In this document: in pieces, positions 57,431 to 64,000 of the stretch | Layout: each line of letters opens with the position of its first letter | Position numbering within the stretch: the first letter of the stretch is position 1 | NCBI GenBank assembly: GCA_040901445.1 | Contig: JBBDYQ010000025.1 | Coordinates: forward strand, 435,925-499,924 | From: Thermoleophilaceae bacterium | Lineage (GTDB): Bacteria > Actinomycetota > Thermoleophilia > Solirubrobacterales > Thermoleophilaceae | DNA: 64,000 nt | Direction: 5' to 3' | Notes under the pieces: generated by a model | Told to the model about the DNA's origin: nothing | What the model saw: only the letters and a program-made list of their open reading frames with translations | Databases searched by the model: none | Program-made: the position numbers and the translations under genes

Positions 57431-58936
57431 GTGATGCTTACAGGGATGCATGGTGCTGGGCCGGCCACGAAGGCGGGCGGCAAGCCGTCGGCGGCCGCGA
57501 CGTGGGAACCAGGGGCGCTGGCCGGGTTCGACGTCGAGGCGCTCGAGACGGAGCGGCTGGAGGCGGAGATCACGACGCTGGCGGGGCACATCGCCGCCGC
57601 GACGTGCCGCTGGCTCCTGCTCGTGGGTGAGTTCGATCGCCGCGAGGCGTGGGCGGGTTGGGGCTGTCGGTCGTGCGCGCACTGGCTGTCGTGGCAGTGC
57701 GCGATGGGCTTGCGAGCCGCGCGCGAGCACGTGCGGGTGGCGCGCGCGCTTGGCGGGCTGCCCGGAATCCGGTCGGAGTTCGCGGAGGGCCGGTTGAGCT
57801 ATTCGCAGGCGCGCGCTCTCACCCGCGTCGCCGAGCCAGACCGAGAGGAAGAGCTGCTGACGCTCGCGCAACATGCGACCGCGGCACAGCTCGAGCAGCT
57901 CGTGCGCGGATACCTCAGGGCCAGTGAGCTGCGCGACCAGGCGCGTGACAGCTACGACCGCCGCGAACTGATGTGGTGGCACGAGGACGACGGCAGCCTC
58001 GTGATCCACGCTCGCCTCCCCGCCGACGACGGCGCGCTCGTGCTCGAAGCTCTCAGAGCGACCGCCGACCGGCTGCGCGACACCAACCGCAGCGCGCCCC
58101 TGGGTGCGCCACCCGCTGCCGATACCGGCGGGGAGGGTTCCGCGGAACCGCCCGGCGACAATGCTTCCGCGGAACCGCCCGGCGGGGAGAGTTCCGCGGA
58201 ACCGCCCGGCGACGATGCTTCCGCGGAACCCGCGGGCGACGGTTCCGCGGAACCGCGCCGGCCGCCGCCCCGGACGTTGCTCGCCGACGCCCTCGCCGAG
58301 CTCGCGCGCGGAACAGGCGAGCGGGACGCGCACACGACCAGAGACGACTTCCAGGTCGTGGTCAACGTCGATCTCGAGTCCCTCGCAGCCGACGCCGCGG
58401 GAGGTGCCCGGCTCGCCTGCGGGACGGTTCTCGCGCCCGAGACCGCGCGCCGCCTGGGCTGCGACCAGCAGGTCACAGCCCTCCGCCACACCGACGGCGG
58501 CGCCCGCGGAGACGCACGCAGAGCGAGGTTCTCCTCACCGCGACTCAACCGCCTCCTCGACCAGCGCGACGGCGGCTGCCGTTTCCCGGGGTGCACGCAC
58601 ACCCGGCACCTCCACACACATCACATCGTGCATTGGGCGTACGGCGGCGCCACGAGCCCGGAGAACCTCGTCCGGCTGTGCTCGCACCACCACCGCCTCG
58701 TGCACGAGGGCGGCTACACGATCTCCGGGGACCCCACCGGGGAGCTCGTCTTCCGCCGCCCCGACGGCCGGAGCCTCCCGGAGCGCCCAGCCCGCCGCGG
58801 CGGCTGCGCCGTGACCCTGAGAGAACTCAACCGCCGCCGGGGCGTGCATCCCGGGGCCACGACCATCACGCCCGCCCGAGTCGGCGACAGCCTCGACATG
58901 GACTTGGCCGTCACCGTGCTCGTCAACAGCACGTGA
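57431..58936 (+). CDS. DUF222/HNH endonuclease (13E12-type repeat family)
   Basis: 501 residues. The N-terminal DUF222 domain (residues 30-220) has CRWLLLVGEFDRREAWAGWG, YSQARALTRVAEPDREEELL and RLPADDGALVLEALRA. A Ser/Ala/Glu/Pro-rich linker (236-275) consists of 9-residue repeats (SAEPPGDNA type) encoded by a 27-bp array. The C-terminal HNH nuclease motif is CRFPGCTHTRHLHTHHIVHW, ENLVRLCSHHHRLVHEGGY. In mycobacteria such genes form the 13E12 repeat family, several DNA-damage inducible. A LexA box overlaps the promoter. Ribosome site GGAGGGGAG; GTG 57431 or ATG 57434 start. Confidence 0.9.
   Translation: MMLTGMHGAGPATKAGGKPSAAATWEPGALAGFDVEALETERLEAEITTLAGHIAAATCRWLLLVGEFDRREAWAGWGCRSCAHWLSWQCAMGLRAAREHVRVARALGGLPGIRSEFAEGRLSYSQARALTRVAEPDREEELLTLAQHATAAQLEQLVRGYLRASELRDQARDSYDRRELMWWHEDDGSLVIHARLPADDGALVLEALRATADRLRDTNRSAPLGAPPAADTGGEGSAEPPGDNASAEPPGGESSAEPPGDDASAEPAGDGSAEPRRPPPRTLLADALAELARGTGERDAHTTRDDFQVVVNVDLESLAADAAGGARLACGTVLAPETARRLGCDQQVTALRHTDGGARGDARRARFSSPRLNRLLDQRDGGCRFPGCTHTRHLHTHHIVHWAYGGATSPENLVRLCSHHHRLVHEGGYTISGDPTGELVFRRPDGRSLPERPARRGGCAVTLRELNRRRGVHPGATTITPARVGDSLDMDLAVTVLVNST
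58138..58254 (+). repeat. 27-bp tandem repeat array inside the HNH gene
   Basis: Five copies of TTCCGCGGAACC begin at 58138, 58165, 58192, 58219 and 58243; spacing is 27, 27, 27 and 24 bp. The array is in frame and encodes the SAEPPGD-type linker. Each unit contains the palindrome TTCCGCGGAA. Confidence 0.9.
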
Positions 58937-58944
58937 CCAAATTG

Positions 58945-58962
58945 GTGCCGGCCCGCCGGCAC
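58945..58962 (+). terminator. Hairpin after the HNH gene
   Basis: GTGCCGGC and GCCGGCAC separated by two bases (in practice a shorter stem with a larger loop), 8 bp after the stop, followed by TTG. No U-tract. Confidence 0.5.
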
Positions 58963-59073
58963 TTGAGGCGCTGTACCGGGTCGGAGCGGGCCGCGCAACC
59001 GTGGCGCCGCGATTAGTTTCCCCGGTTCGCCCGGTCTTCTCTCTCAAGCCAAGCACGAAGGAAGGAGCCCAAG

Positions 59074-59643
59074 ATGAGCAAGCTGATCGTGTCTGAGTTC
59101 GTGAGCCTGAACGGCGTGATGGAGGCGCCCGGCGGCGAGCAGACCCACCCGCACACCGGCTGGACCTTCAAGTCCATCTACGGGGAGGACCACTACGCCT
59201 ACAAGGGTGAGGAGATCGAGGAGGCCGAGACGCTCCTGCTCGGCCGCAAGACCTACGAGGGCTTCTCGGGGGCCTGGCCCGAGCGCAAGGGCGACTTCGC
59301 CGACAAGATCAACTCGATGCCGAAGTTCGTGATCTCCTCGACCCTCACCGACCCGGAGTGGGAGAACACGACGGTGCTCTCGGGTGATCCGATCGAGGAG
59401 GTCTCGAAGCTGCGCGATGGCGACGGCGGCCCGATCCTGGTCAACGGCTCAGCCCAGCTCGTCCACGCGCTGGCCGAGGCGGGCCTGGTCGACGAGTACC
59501 GGGCGATGGTGCACCCGGTGCTGGTGGCCGACGGGCTGCGGATGTTCCCCGACCCGGGCGACATGAAGAAGCTCCGGCTCGCGGACGTGAAGACGTACGA
59601 CTCGGGCGTCGCGCTGCTGATCTACGTGCCGGCGGAGAGCTGA
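59074..59643 (+). CDS. DHFR/RibD C-terminal-like reductase
   Basis: 189 residues. MSKLIVSEFVSLNGVMEAPG, LLLGRKTYEGFSGAWPERKG, KFVISSTLTDPEWENTTVLS, the loop PILVNGSAQLVHALAEAGLV and MVHPVLVADGLRMFPDPG mark the same DHFR-fold family as the genes at 19145 and 54606, and it is closer to the latter. GAAGGAGCC lies before ATG 59074. Substrate unknown. Confidence 0.85.
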   Translation: MSKLIVSEFVSLNGVMEAPGGEQTHPHTGWTFKSIYGEDHYAYKGEEIEEAETLLLGRKTYEGFSGAWPERKGDFADKINSMPKFVISSTLTDPEWENTTVLSGDPIEEVSKLRDGDGGPILVNGSAQLVHALAEAGLVDEYRAMVHPVLVADGLRMFPDPGDMKKLRLADVKTYDSGVALLIYVPAES

Positions 59644-59694
59644 CGATGGCCGCCTGGCTTCGGGACCCGTCGGGCCTGGCACACTTCGTCCGCC

Positions 59695-60117
59695 GTGACC
59701 GATCCCTCGACCACCGGGGGCTGCTTGTGCGGCGGCGTCCGCTTCGAGCTCACCGAGCCGGCGCCGGCTGCGGGGTACTGCCACTGCACTCGCTGTCAAC
59801 GCCGCACCGGGACGGCGGCGTCAGCACAGGCGCGGATCGACGGCCGCACCTTCCGGCTGCTGCGGGGGGAGGAGCTGGTGAAGGCCTGGCGCCATCCCGA
59901 CGGCGGCTTCGAGAAGTGCTTCTGCAGCGAATGCGGGGCGCACCTATTCAGCCGCGACCCTGACGACCCGACGCAGATGAGCGTGCGCCTGGGCGCCTTC
60001 GATGGTGATCCGGGTGTCCGGCCGAGCTGGCGTACCTATGTCGCCTATGCAGCAGCCTGGGAGCCCGTCCCGGACGACGGGCTCGAGCGGTTCGCCGAAG
60101 CCAAGCCGCGCTTCTAG
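59695..60117 (+). CDS. GFA-family protein
   Basis: 140 residues of the GFA/CENP-V family, a zinc fold named after a glutathione-dependent formaldehyde-activating enzyme. Cysteine pairs: GGCLCGGVRFEL, AGYCHCTRCQRRTG and KCFCSECGAHLFSRD. Activity of most members is unproven. GTG 59695 is used; no ribosome site is evident, and CACACT lies nine bases before it. Confidence 0.8.
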   Translation: MTDPSTTGGCLCGGVRFELTEPAPAAGYCHCTRCQRRTGTAASAQARIDGRTFRLLRGEELVKAWRHPDGGFEKCFCSECGAHLFSRDPDDPTQMSVRLGAFDGDPGVRPSWRTYVAYAAAWEPVPDDGLERFAEAKPRF

Positions 60118-60124
60118 CCAGGCG

Positions 60125-60361
60125 CTACGGGCTGTGGCTGGCCTGCGCGTCAAGCGGGAGATCGGCGGAGTCGCGCACCTCGTCCGGGTCGGACTCACCC
60201 GTCGCCGTCGCTGAGCTCTCGCCCGGCCGGCCCTCTCGCTCCTCTGCCGCCGCCCGCTTCCTCGCGTTCTTCTTGAACTGCTTCTCCTGGCGTCGCTCGC
60301 GCAGCTTGGCTTCGCGGTTGAGCTTCGCCATCGTGGTCTTCCTCTTGCCGCTCGAGGCCAT
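60125..60361 (-). CDS. Small charged protein
   Basis: 78 residues, strongly basic N-terminal half (AKLNREAKLRERRQEKQFKK, NARKRAAAEE) and acidic tail (ESDPDEVRDSADLPLD). AGGAGGG lies six bases upstream of ATG 60361. Likely one helix that binds nucleic acid or ribosome; unknown family. It lies after the cold-shock gene in the same direction, separated by a strong hairpin. Confidence 0.6.
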   Translation of the reverse strand: MASSGKRKTTMAKLNREAKLRERRQEKQFKKNARKRAAAEEREGRPGESSATATGESDPDEVRDSADLPLDAQASHSP

Positions 60362-60399
60362 GCCTGTCCCTCCTAGTTCTCGAGTTCGAACACGCCGGA

Positions 60400-60431
60400 C
60401 CACAGAGGGCCCGCGCGCGGGCCCTCTGTGG
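60400..60431 (-). terminator. 32-bp perfect palindrome after the cold-shock gene
   Basis: Arms CCACAGAGGGCCCGCG and CGCGGGCCCTCTGTGG fill 60400-60431 with no spacer. It lies 12 bp after the cold-shock stop and 38 bp before the next gene on the same strand; a strong hairpin terminator or mRNA 3' stabiliser. Confidence 0.7.
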
Positions 60432-60443
60432 TAGACGGTTGGC

Positions 60444-60647
60444 TCAGAGCGCCACGACGTTCGCGGCCGCCGGGCCCTTGGCGCCCTGCTCGGCGTCGTA
60501 GCTCACCTTCGCGCCCTCGGTCAGCGACTTGAAACCGTTGCCCTGGATCGCGTTGTGATGCACGAACAGGTCCTTGCCGGAGTCATCGGGTGTGATGAAT
60601 CCGTAGCCCTTCTCGTCGCTGAACCACTTCACGGTTCCTGTAGCCAT
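60444..60647 (-). CDS. Cold-shock protein (CspA family)
   Basis: 67 residues of a single cold-shock domain: [20 protein letters not shown] with RNP1, [20 protein letters not shown] with RNP2, and [17 protein letters not shown] chaperone binding single-stranded nucleic acid. ATG 60647 has GGAGGAG upstream. The 218 bp upstream without a gene may hold a long leader as is usual in csp mRNAs. Confidence 0.95.
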   Translation of the reverse strand: MATGTVKWFSDEKGYGFITPDDSGKDLFVHHNAIQGNGFKSLTEGAKVSYDAEQGAKGPAAANVVAL

Positions 60648-60865
60648 CTCGTACTCCTCCGGATATGTGCACTGCGAAACGCGGAGGGTGCTGAGAGGCA
60701 ACAACTGCGACAACGCGGGACACTGCTTCGGTCGAACGGATGCTCGACCCGTAGCGCCAGTCTAGCCGCCGAGCTCCGCGATCGCGTCGGCGGTGCTCAC
60801 GAAGCCTGCGAGCCCAGGCGCTCCGCTTGCGCCGCGGCGCGGGACGTGTTCAACTAGACCCACTC

Positions 60866-61819
60866 GTGTTCCTGGCCCTCTCTCTGGTTGCGAGGCACCA
60901 CCCCGCTGGGGCATCGGTCCTCGCCGCGGGGGTCGCCGCCGTCATGGCGGCAATCCTCCTCGCGGCCCCCGGCTCCGCCTCTGCCCAGACGGCTCCGCCC
61001 GAGAACGACAACTACCTCGAGTCGGCTCCCGTGAACGACCCGGGGTCGCGCCTCCCGCGTCGCAGCACCGTGCGCCTCCGGGGGGACAACAGCGGCGCCA
61101 CCGTGCAATCGGACATCTTCAGCCCGTGCGGGGTGGCGCAGTGCCCGCAGGGCCCGCCCGAGCCCACGACCTGCGAGGTGGACGGCGGCTCCCGCCCGTA
61201 CGCGAAGACCGTCTGGTACGACTTCTACCCGGACCGCGCCGCGCTCGCGCGGATTCAGGTCAACGCGCTGTTCGACCCGATCATCGGCATCTTCGAGTTC
61301 GACCGGCGCACGGGCGCGCCGCGCGGCGAGGCGGCGTGCATCGACCGGCTCGACTTCACCAACGAGGAGCTCGAGGTGCCGGTTCTGCGCGGCCGGGCCT
61401 ACACCGTGCAGGTCGGGGTCCACACCGGCGGCTTCGAGCCGGCGGGCGGCCGCTTCGAGGCCCTGTTCGACTTCCTTCGCCTGCCCCGCGTGGGCGCCAA
61501 CCCCACTCTGCGGGCACGCCCCACCTCCACCGGCATCCGCGTGACGAGCCTCAGGCTGCGGGCCGATCGCGGCGCCCGCGCCAGCCTGAGCTGCACGCGG
61601 CGCGCCTGCCGCGCTGAGCGGCGCACCGTCCGCGGGACGATCTCCTTCCGCAACCTGCGCAACAAGCGGCTGCGGGCCGGCGCCCGGATCAGGATCCGCG
61701 TGACCATGGAGGACGAGGTCGGTCGCTACTTCGAGTACCGGGTGACGAGAGGGAACATCAGGCGCATCGAGCGCTGCCTCGAGCCCGGGTCCAGCAGGCC
61801 GCGGCGCAGCTGCACCTGA
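60866..61819 (+). CDS. Secreted protein of unknown function
   Basis: 317 residues from GTG 60866, which lies five bases after TAGACC. A signal peptide (LAAGVAAVMAAILLAAPGSA, SAQT) is followed by a beta-rich domain with WYDFYPDRAALARIQVNALF and YTVQVGVHTGGFEPAGGRFE, like the carbohydrate-binding or pre-peptidase-type domains on exported actinobacterial proteins, then a basic C-terminus with paired cysteines. An upstream in-frame ATG at 60827 would add 13 residues before the signal. No family recognised. Confidence 0.7.
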   Translation: MFLALSLVARHHPAGASVLAAGVAAVMAAILLAAPGSASAQTAPPENDNYLESAPVNDPGSRLPRRSTVRLRGDNSGATVQSDIFSPCGVAQCPQGPPEPTTCEVDGGSRPYAKTVWYDFYPDRAALARIQVNALFDPIIGIFEFDRRTGAPRGEAACIDRLDFTNEELEVPVLRGRAYTVQVGVHTGGFEPAGGRFEALFDFLRLPRVGANPTLRARPTSTGIRVTSLRLRADRGARASLSCTRRACRAERRTVRGTISFRNLRNKRLRAGARIRIRVTMEDEVGRYFEYRVTRGNIRRIERCLEPGSSRPRRSCT

Positions 61820-61844
61820 CCTCGACGTGCTGCGCTGCGCGCGC

Positions 61845-62279
61845 TCAGTGAAGCCCGGCCGGGCGCGTGCGCTGCACGGCGCGCGCCGAAGTGCGCCTGC
61901 CCATCGAGCGGCCGCCCCGGCCGCACATGAAGAACCACACGAGTCCCCACATCACCCACCACGCCGCGGCCACGGTGGCCACCACCACGATCGCGGCGAC
62001 CACGGCGAGCGTGGTGAGGATCGGGAGCGCGACGGCGAAGGCCGCCTGAGCTGCCGGCACCACTCGGGCCCGCGGGCGTCCCCATGGCACCGGGTGGGAG
62101 GACGGAAGATCGCTGACGAGGCCGTCGAGCTCGCCGTAGGTGCGCGCCCTCAGCGCCACCTCGAGCCGCTGGTCCAGCTCCTCGGTCTCCAGCCGGCCCT
62201 CGGCGGCGGCGGTGCGCAGGCGGTCGGTGACCGCATCGCGGTCGGCATCCGACGCCCTGAGCTTCGCGCGTGAGCTCAT
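61845..62279 (-). CDS. DUF1707 membrane protein
   Basis: 144 residues from ATG 62279. The N-terminal DUF1707 domain is MSSRAKLRASDADRDAVTDR, LRTAAAEGRLETEELDQRLE, followed by a membrane region (LPILTTLAVVAAIVVVATVA, AWWVMWGLVWFFMCG) and a basic tail. DUF1707 is typical of actinobacteria; function unknown. The upstream in-frame extension is Arg/Pro-rich and judged non-coding. Confidence 0.75.
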   Translation of the reverse strand: MSSRAKLRASDADRDAVTDRLRTAAAEGRLETEELDQRLEVALRARTYGELDGLVSDLPSSHPVPWGRPRARVVPAAQAAFAVALPILTTLAVVAAIVVVATVAAAWWVMWGLVWFFMCGRGGRSMGRRTSARAVQRTRPAGLH

Positions 62280-62437
62280 CGACCTGACCGGGACGGGTAG
62301 CGCGTGCGGCGGTCCTTGGCCAGGGACCGCGCTCGCGCCGGCTCGCGCGGTGCGCCCGCGAAGCCGACTCGGCGGCCGAACCGCGGCCCAACCCAAGCCG
62401 TTGACCACCCAAACCCGGTTGTGAGAAGGTCGCCCGG

Positions 62438-62968
62438 ATGGGGACTCGCGCTCGCCGTCGCCCGCTTCACGGGCTCCTGCCGCTCATCGCCTGCGCGCTC
62501 GCGCTCGCGGCCGCCGGCTGCGGAGGCGACGACGAGCCGAGCGCGGACGACGCGAGCGCCGGTGGCCAGACGGACACGCTTCGCGCGGACGCCACCGGCG
62601 GGGAGAGCGACGAGGCGGATGCCGCCGCGACGCTCGAGTCCTTCTTCTCCGCGCTCGTCGAGGGCGACGCCGCCGCGGCCTGCGAGCTGCTGAGCGAGGA
62701 GGGGGCCTCTTATGTCGAGCAGGGCGCGCTCACCTCCTCGCCGCCGGGCGGAGGGGAATGTGAGCGCGTCGTGGTCGACAGCTATGGAGCCCCCACCGAC
62801 GAGCTGCTCGACGGCCTGGAGGTCGTCTCCACGACGCGGTCCACCGACGGCTCCCTTCGGCTCACGTTCGTCAACGCCGCCACGCCGATCACAGGGGCCA
62901 AGAACGCCGTCCTCCGCGAGGAGGCCGGGCGGTGGAAGCTCGATTCGGCGGGTGTGCTCAGCGGATAG
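62438..62968 (+). CDS. Predicted lipoprotein
   Basis: 176 residues. The signal peptide ends in the lipobox LAAAGC (PLIACALALAAAGCGG), then an acidic linker rich in Asp/Glu/Ser, and a domain ATLESFFSALVEGDAAAACE, LLSEEGASYVEQ, with KNAVLREEAGRWKLDSAGVL at the end, the layout of NTF2/DUF4878-like proteins often found in actinobacterial lipoproteins. Convergent with the next gene across a strong hairpin. Confidence 0.7.
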   Translation: MGTRARRRPLHGLLPLIACALALAAAGCGGDDEPSADDASAGGQTDTLRADATGGESDEADAAATLESFFSALVEGDAAAACELLSEEGASYVEQGALTSSPPGGGECERVVVDSYGAPTDELLDGLEVVSTTRSTDGSLRLTFVNAATPITGAKNAVLREEAGRWKLDSAGVLSG

Positions 62969-62987
62969 GCACGTCCTGCAAGCGGCG

Positions 62988-63023
62988 GCGGGAGGGACCG
63001 CAAGCCGTCACGGTCCCTCCCGC
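62988..63023. terminator. Bidirectional hairpin terminator
   Basis: Perfect 13-bp arms GCGGGAGGGACCG and CGGTCCCTCCCGC around a 10-base loop, between convergent genes ending at 62968 and 63035. Confidence 0.75.
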
Positions 63024-63034
63024 GCCTCACCCGC

Positions 63035-64000
63035 CTACCGCAGCAGGTGCTGCATCGCCCGGCCCATCACGGCCTGGCGCGTATCCGCTCCCGTGATCCC
63101 CTCGAGCCCGAAGCCGAGCAGCAGGGAGTCCGGGGTCGTGATCGAGGCGCCCACCGGGAAGCCGGCCGCGGTCGTGCGCGTCCAGTTGTTCGCGTTCGGG
63201 CCGCTGCCCTCGGGCGGGCCGGACACCGTCCAGCCGCCCAGGCCGTCCTCGAACGACTCGACCGTCCCGCCGGGCAGCGTCACGTCGTCCACGAACACGC
63301 CGAGGTTCTGCACCGCCCAGTCGCTCGCGTAGGCGATCGAGATCTCGACGGTCTCGCCGGCGTAGGAGGAGAGGTCGATGCTCCACTCCTGCCAGCCGTT
63401 CGAGCTGCCCGACGCCGCGTTCCACTCGCCCGTGCTGCCCGTGGGCGTGCACGTGTTGTCGGCGTTGAGCGTCTGGTAGTGGTCCAGGTGCGGGTGCAGC
63501 TCGCGCCAGCCCGCCGCGCAGCTGTCGCCCGGCGTCGTCGTGGTGTGGCCGTTGGCGTCCGGCAGCGTCGTCCAGTCGTCGCCGCCGGCCGTCCGCGCCT
63601 CCACGAACATGTGGTCCCAGGCGGACTCGGTGTCGTAGGAGGTCCAGAACGAGAGCGTCTGGTCACCGCTGGCGGGCACCGCCACCTCCCGCGTCAGCCG
63701 CTTGTAGGAGACGTCGGCGATCTGCGAGTACACGTAGTGCTCGCCGGTGTGGGGGTCGAACGGCCCGCCCGGCTTGTCCCAGCGGCTCGACGGCGAGCTC
63801 TCGAACTGCGGGAACTCGTCCGGCGGGAGGATGCCGCTCGTCGAGACGAACGACGCGCTCATGTTCTGGTTGTCGGCGCTGTCGGGGCCGCCGAAGCCCC
63901 AGCGCAGCGTTTCGAACGGGTTGCCGATCCCGACGGCGTCGAAGTGCTCGCCCGTCTCGGGATCGTGCCCGTCGCCCGGCACCAGCACGTACGAGCCGAA
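63035..64000 (-). CDS. C-terminal part of a large secreted protein (peptidase-associated)
   Basis: The gene runs off the window; 321 residues are visible. The tail contains a MAM/jellyroll-type pattern: FWTSYDTESAWDHMFVEART, GWQEWSIDLSSYAGETVEIS, IAYASDWAVQNLGVFVDDVT, then FEDGLGGWTVSGPPEGSGPN. Such C-termini occur in secreted M14- and M6-type metallopeptidases of this group, so a peptidase upstream is plausible but unseen. Confidence 0.6.
   Translation of the reverse strand, partial: FGSYVLVPGDGHDPETGEHFDAVGIGNPFETLRWGFGGPDSADNQNMSASFVSTSGILPPDEFPQFESSPSSRWDKPGGPFDPHTGEHYVYSQIADVSYKRLTREVAVPASGDQTLSFWTSYDTESAWDHMFVEARTAGGDDWTTLPDANGHTTTTPGDSCAAGWRELHPHLDHYQTLNADNTCTPTGSTGEWNAASGSSNGWQEWSIDLSSYAGETVEISIAYASDWAVQNLGVFVDDVTLPGGTVESFEDGLGGWTVSGPPEGSGPNANNWTRTTAAGFPVGASITTPDSLLLGFGLEGITGADTRQAVMGRAMQHLLR

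Noticed and set aside
58138-58254. Regularly spaced palindromic repeats resembling a small CRISPR array
   Set aside because: The array is in frame within the HNH gene; spacer-like parts are nearly identical (27-bp tandem units), and no cas genes are present.

Overview
The window is about 70 % GC, with tightly packed, overlapping genes, many GTG starts, DUF222/HNH and DUF2510 proteins, and the order thrS / infC-rpmI-rplT / trmH-like / pheS-pheT / argCJBD-argG. This points to a high-GC actinobacterium, most likely class Thermoleophilia (Solirubrobacterales). That is inference from gene content and style; no 16S gene or database search supports it. Many genes have a TANNNT box ending 5-8 bases before the start codon, so leaderless transcription looks common.

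Bases 1-30,427 are ordinary chromosome. First come translation genes (thrS, infC, rpmI, rplT, an rRNA/tRNA methyltransferase, pheS, pheT), then arginine biosynthesis (argC, argJ, argB, argD, a lipoprotein gene, a terminator, argG), then dnaE. After these are two secreted RTX-like repeat proteins, nfo and gltX facing away from each other across 7 bases, an HDOD-LuxR regulator, a molybdopterin oxidoreductase, a VanZ/histidine kinase pair, and a cysteine-free Rrf2 regulator.

Bases 30,415-47,148 look like two related integrative elements in tandem at the 3' end of the rrf2-like gene. A 13-bp core (GTACTACATCTAA) that includes the rrf2 stop codon occurs at 30,415 and 47,136, with a two-mismatch copy at 40,927. 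The left end after the core is shared by the first two sites, and a right-end sequence of about 150 bp precedes the last two. Element 1 (10.5 kb) carries an excisionase-like gene, a frameshifted tyrosine integrase, a hicAB remnant, and a four-gene nucleotide-handling operon: ImmA/IrrE-macro fusion; P-loop kinase fused to a PurA/PurZ-like synthetase with Ser at the catalytic Asp position; an ART-like DUF7002-type protein; and a deoxynucleoside-kinase-like protein starting at CTG. It also carries a winged-helix protein, a Kiwa (kwaA-kwaB) defence system and an IS1595-family insertion sequence. Element 2 (6.2 kb) has no integrase. It holds a DUF1883-TIR gene cut by an in-frame TAA, a protein of unknown function, a three-gene operon (NTP pyrophosphohydrolase/C39-like fusion, radical SAM, membrane-anchored phosphoribosyltransferase-like) and a decayed antitoxin. 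Together this is a defence island; the kinase-PurZ-like operon and the radical SAM/PRTase operon are the best candidates for undescribed systems.

Bases 47,149-64,000 return to chromosomal accessory genes. These include a 955-aa Ala-rich protein, a UspA-like protein, an M14 carboxypeptidase, DHFR-like and PNPOx-like enzymes, an FAD aromatic hydroxylase, and a DUF222/HNH nuclease gene with a perfect LexA-type operator and an internal 27-bp repeat array. A GFA-family protein, a cold-shock protein, several exported proteins and the C-terminal part of a large secreted protein complete the window.
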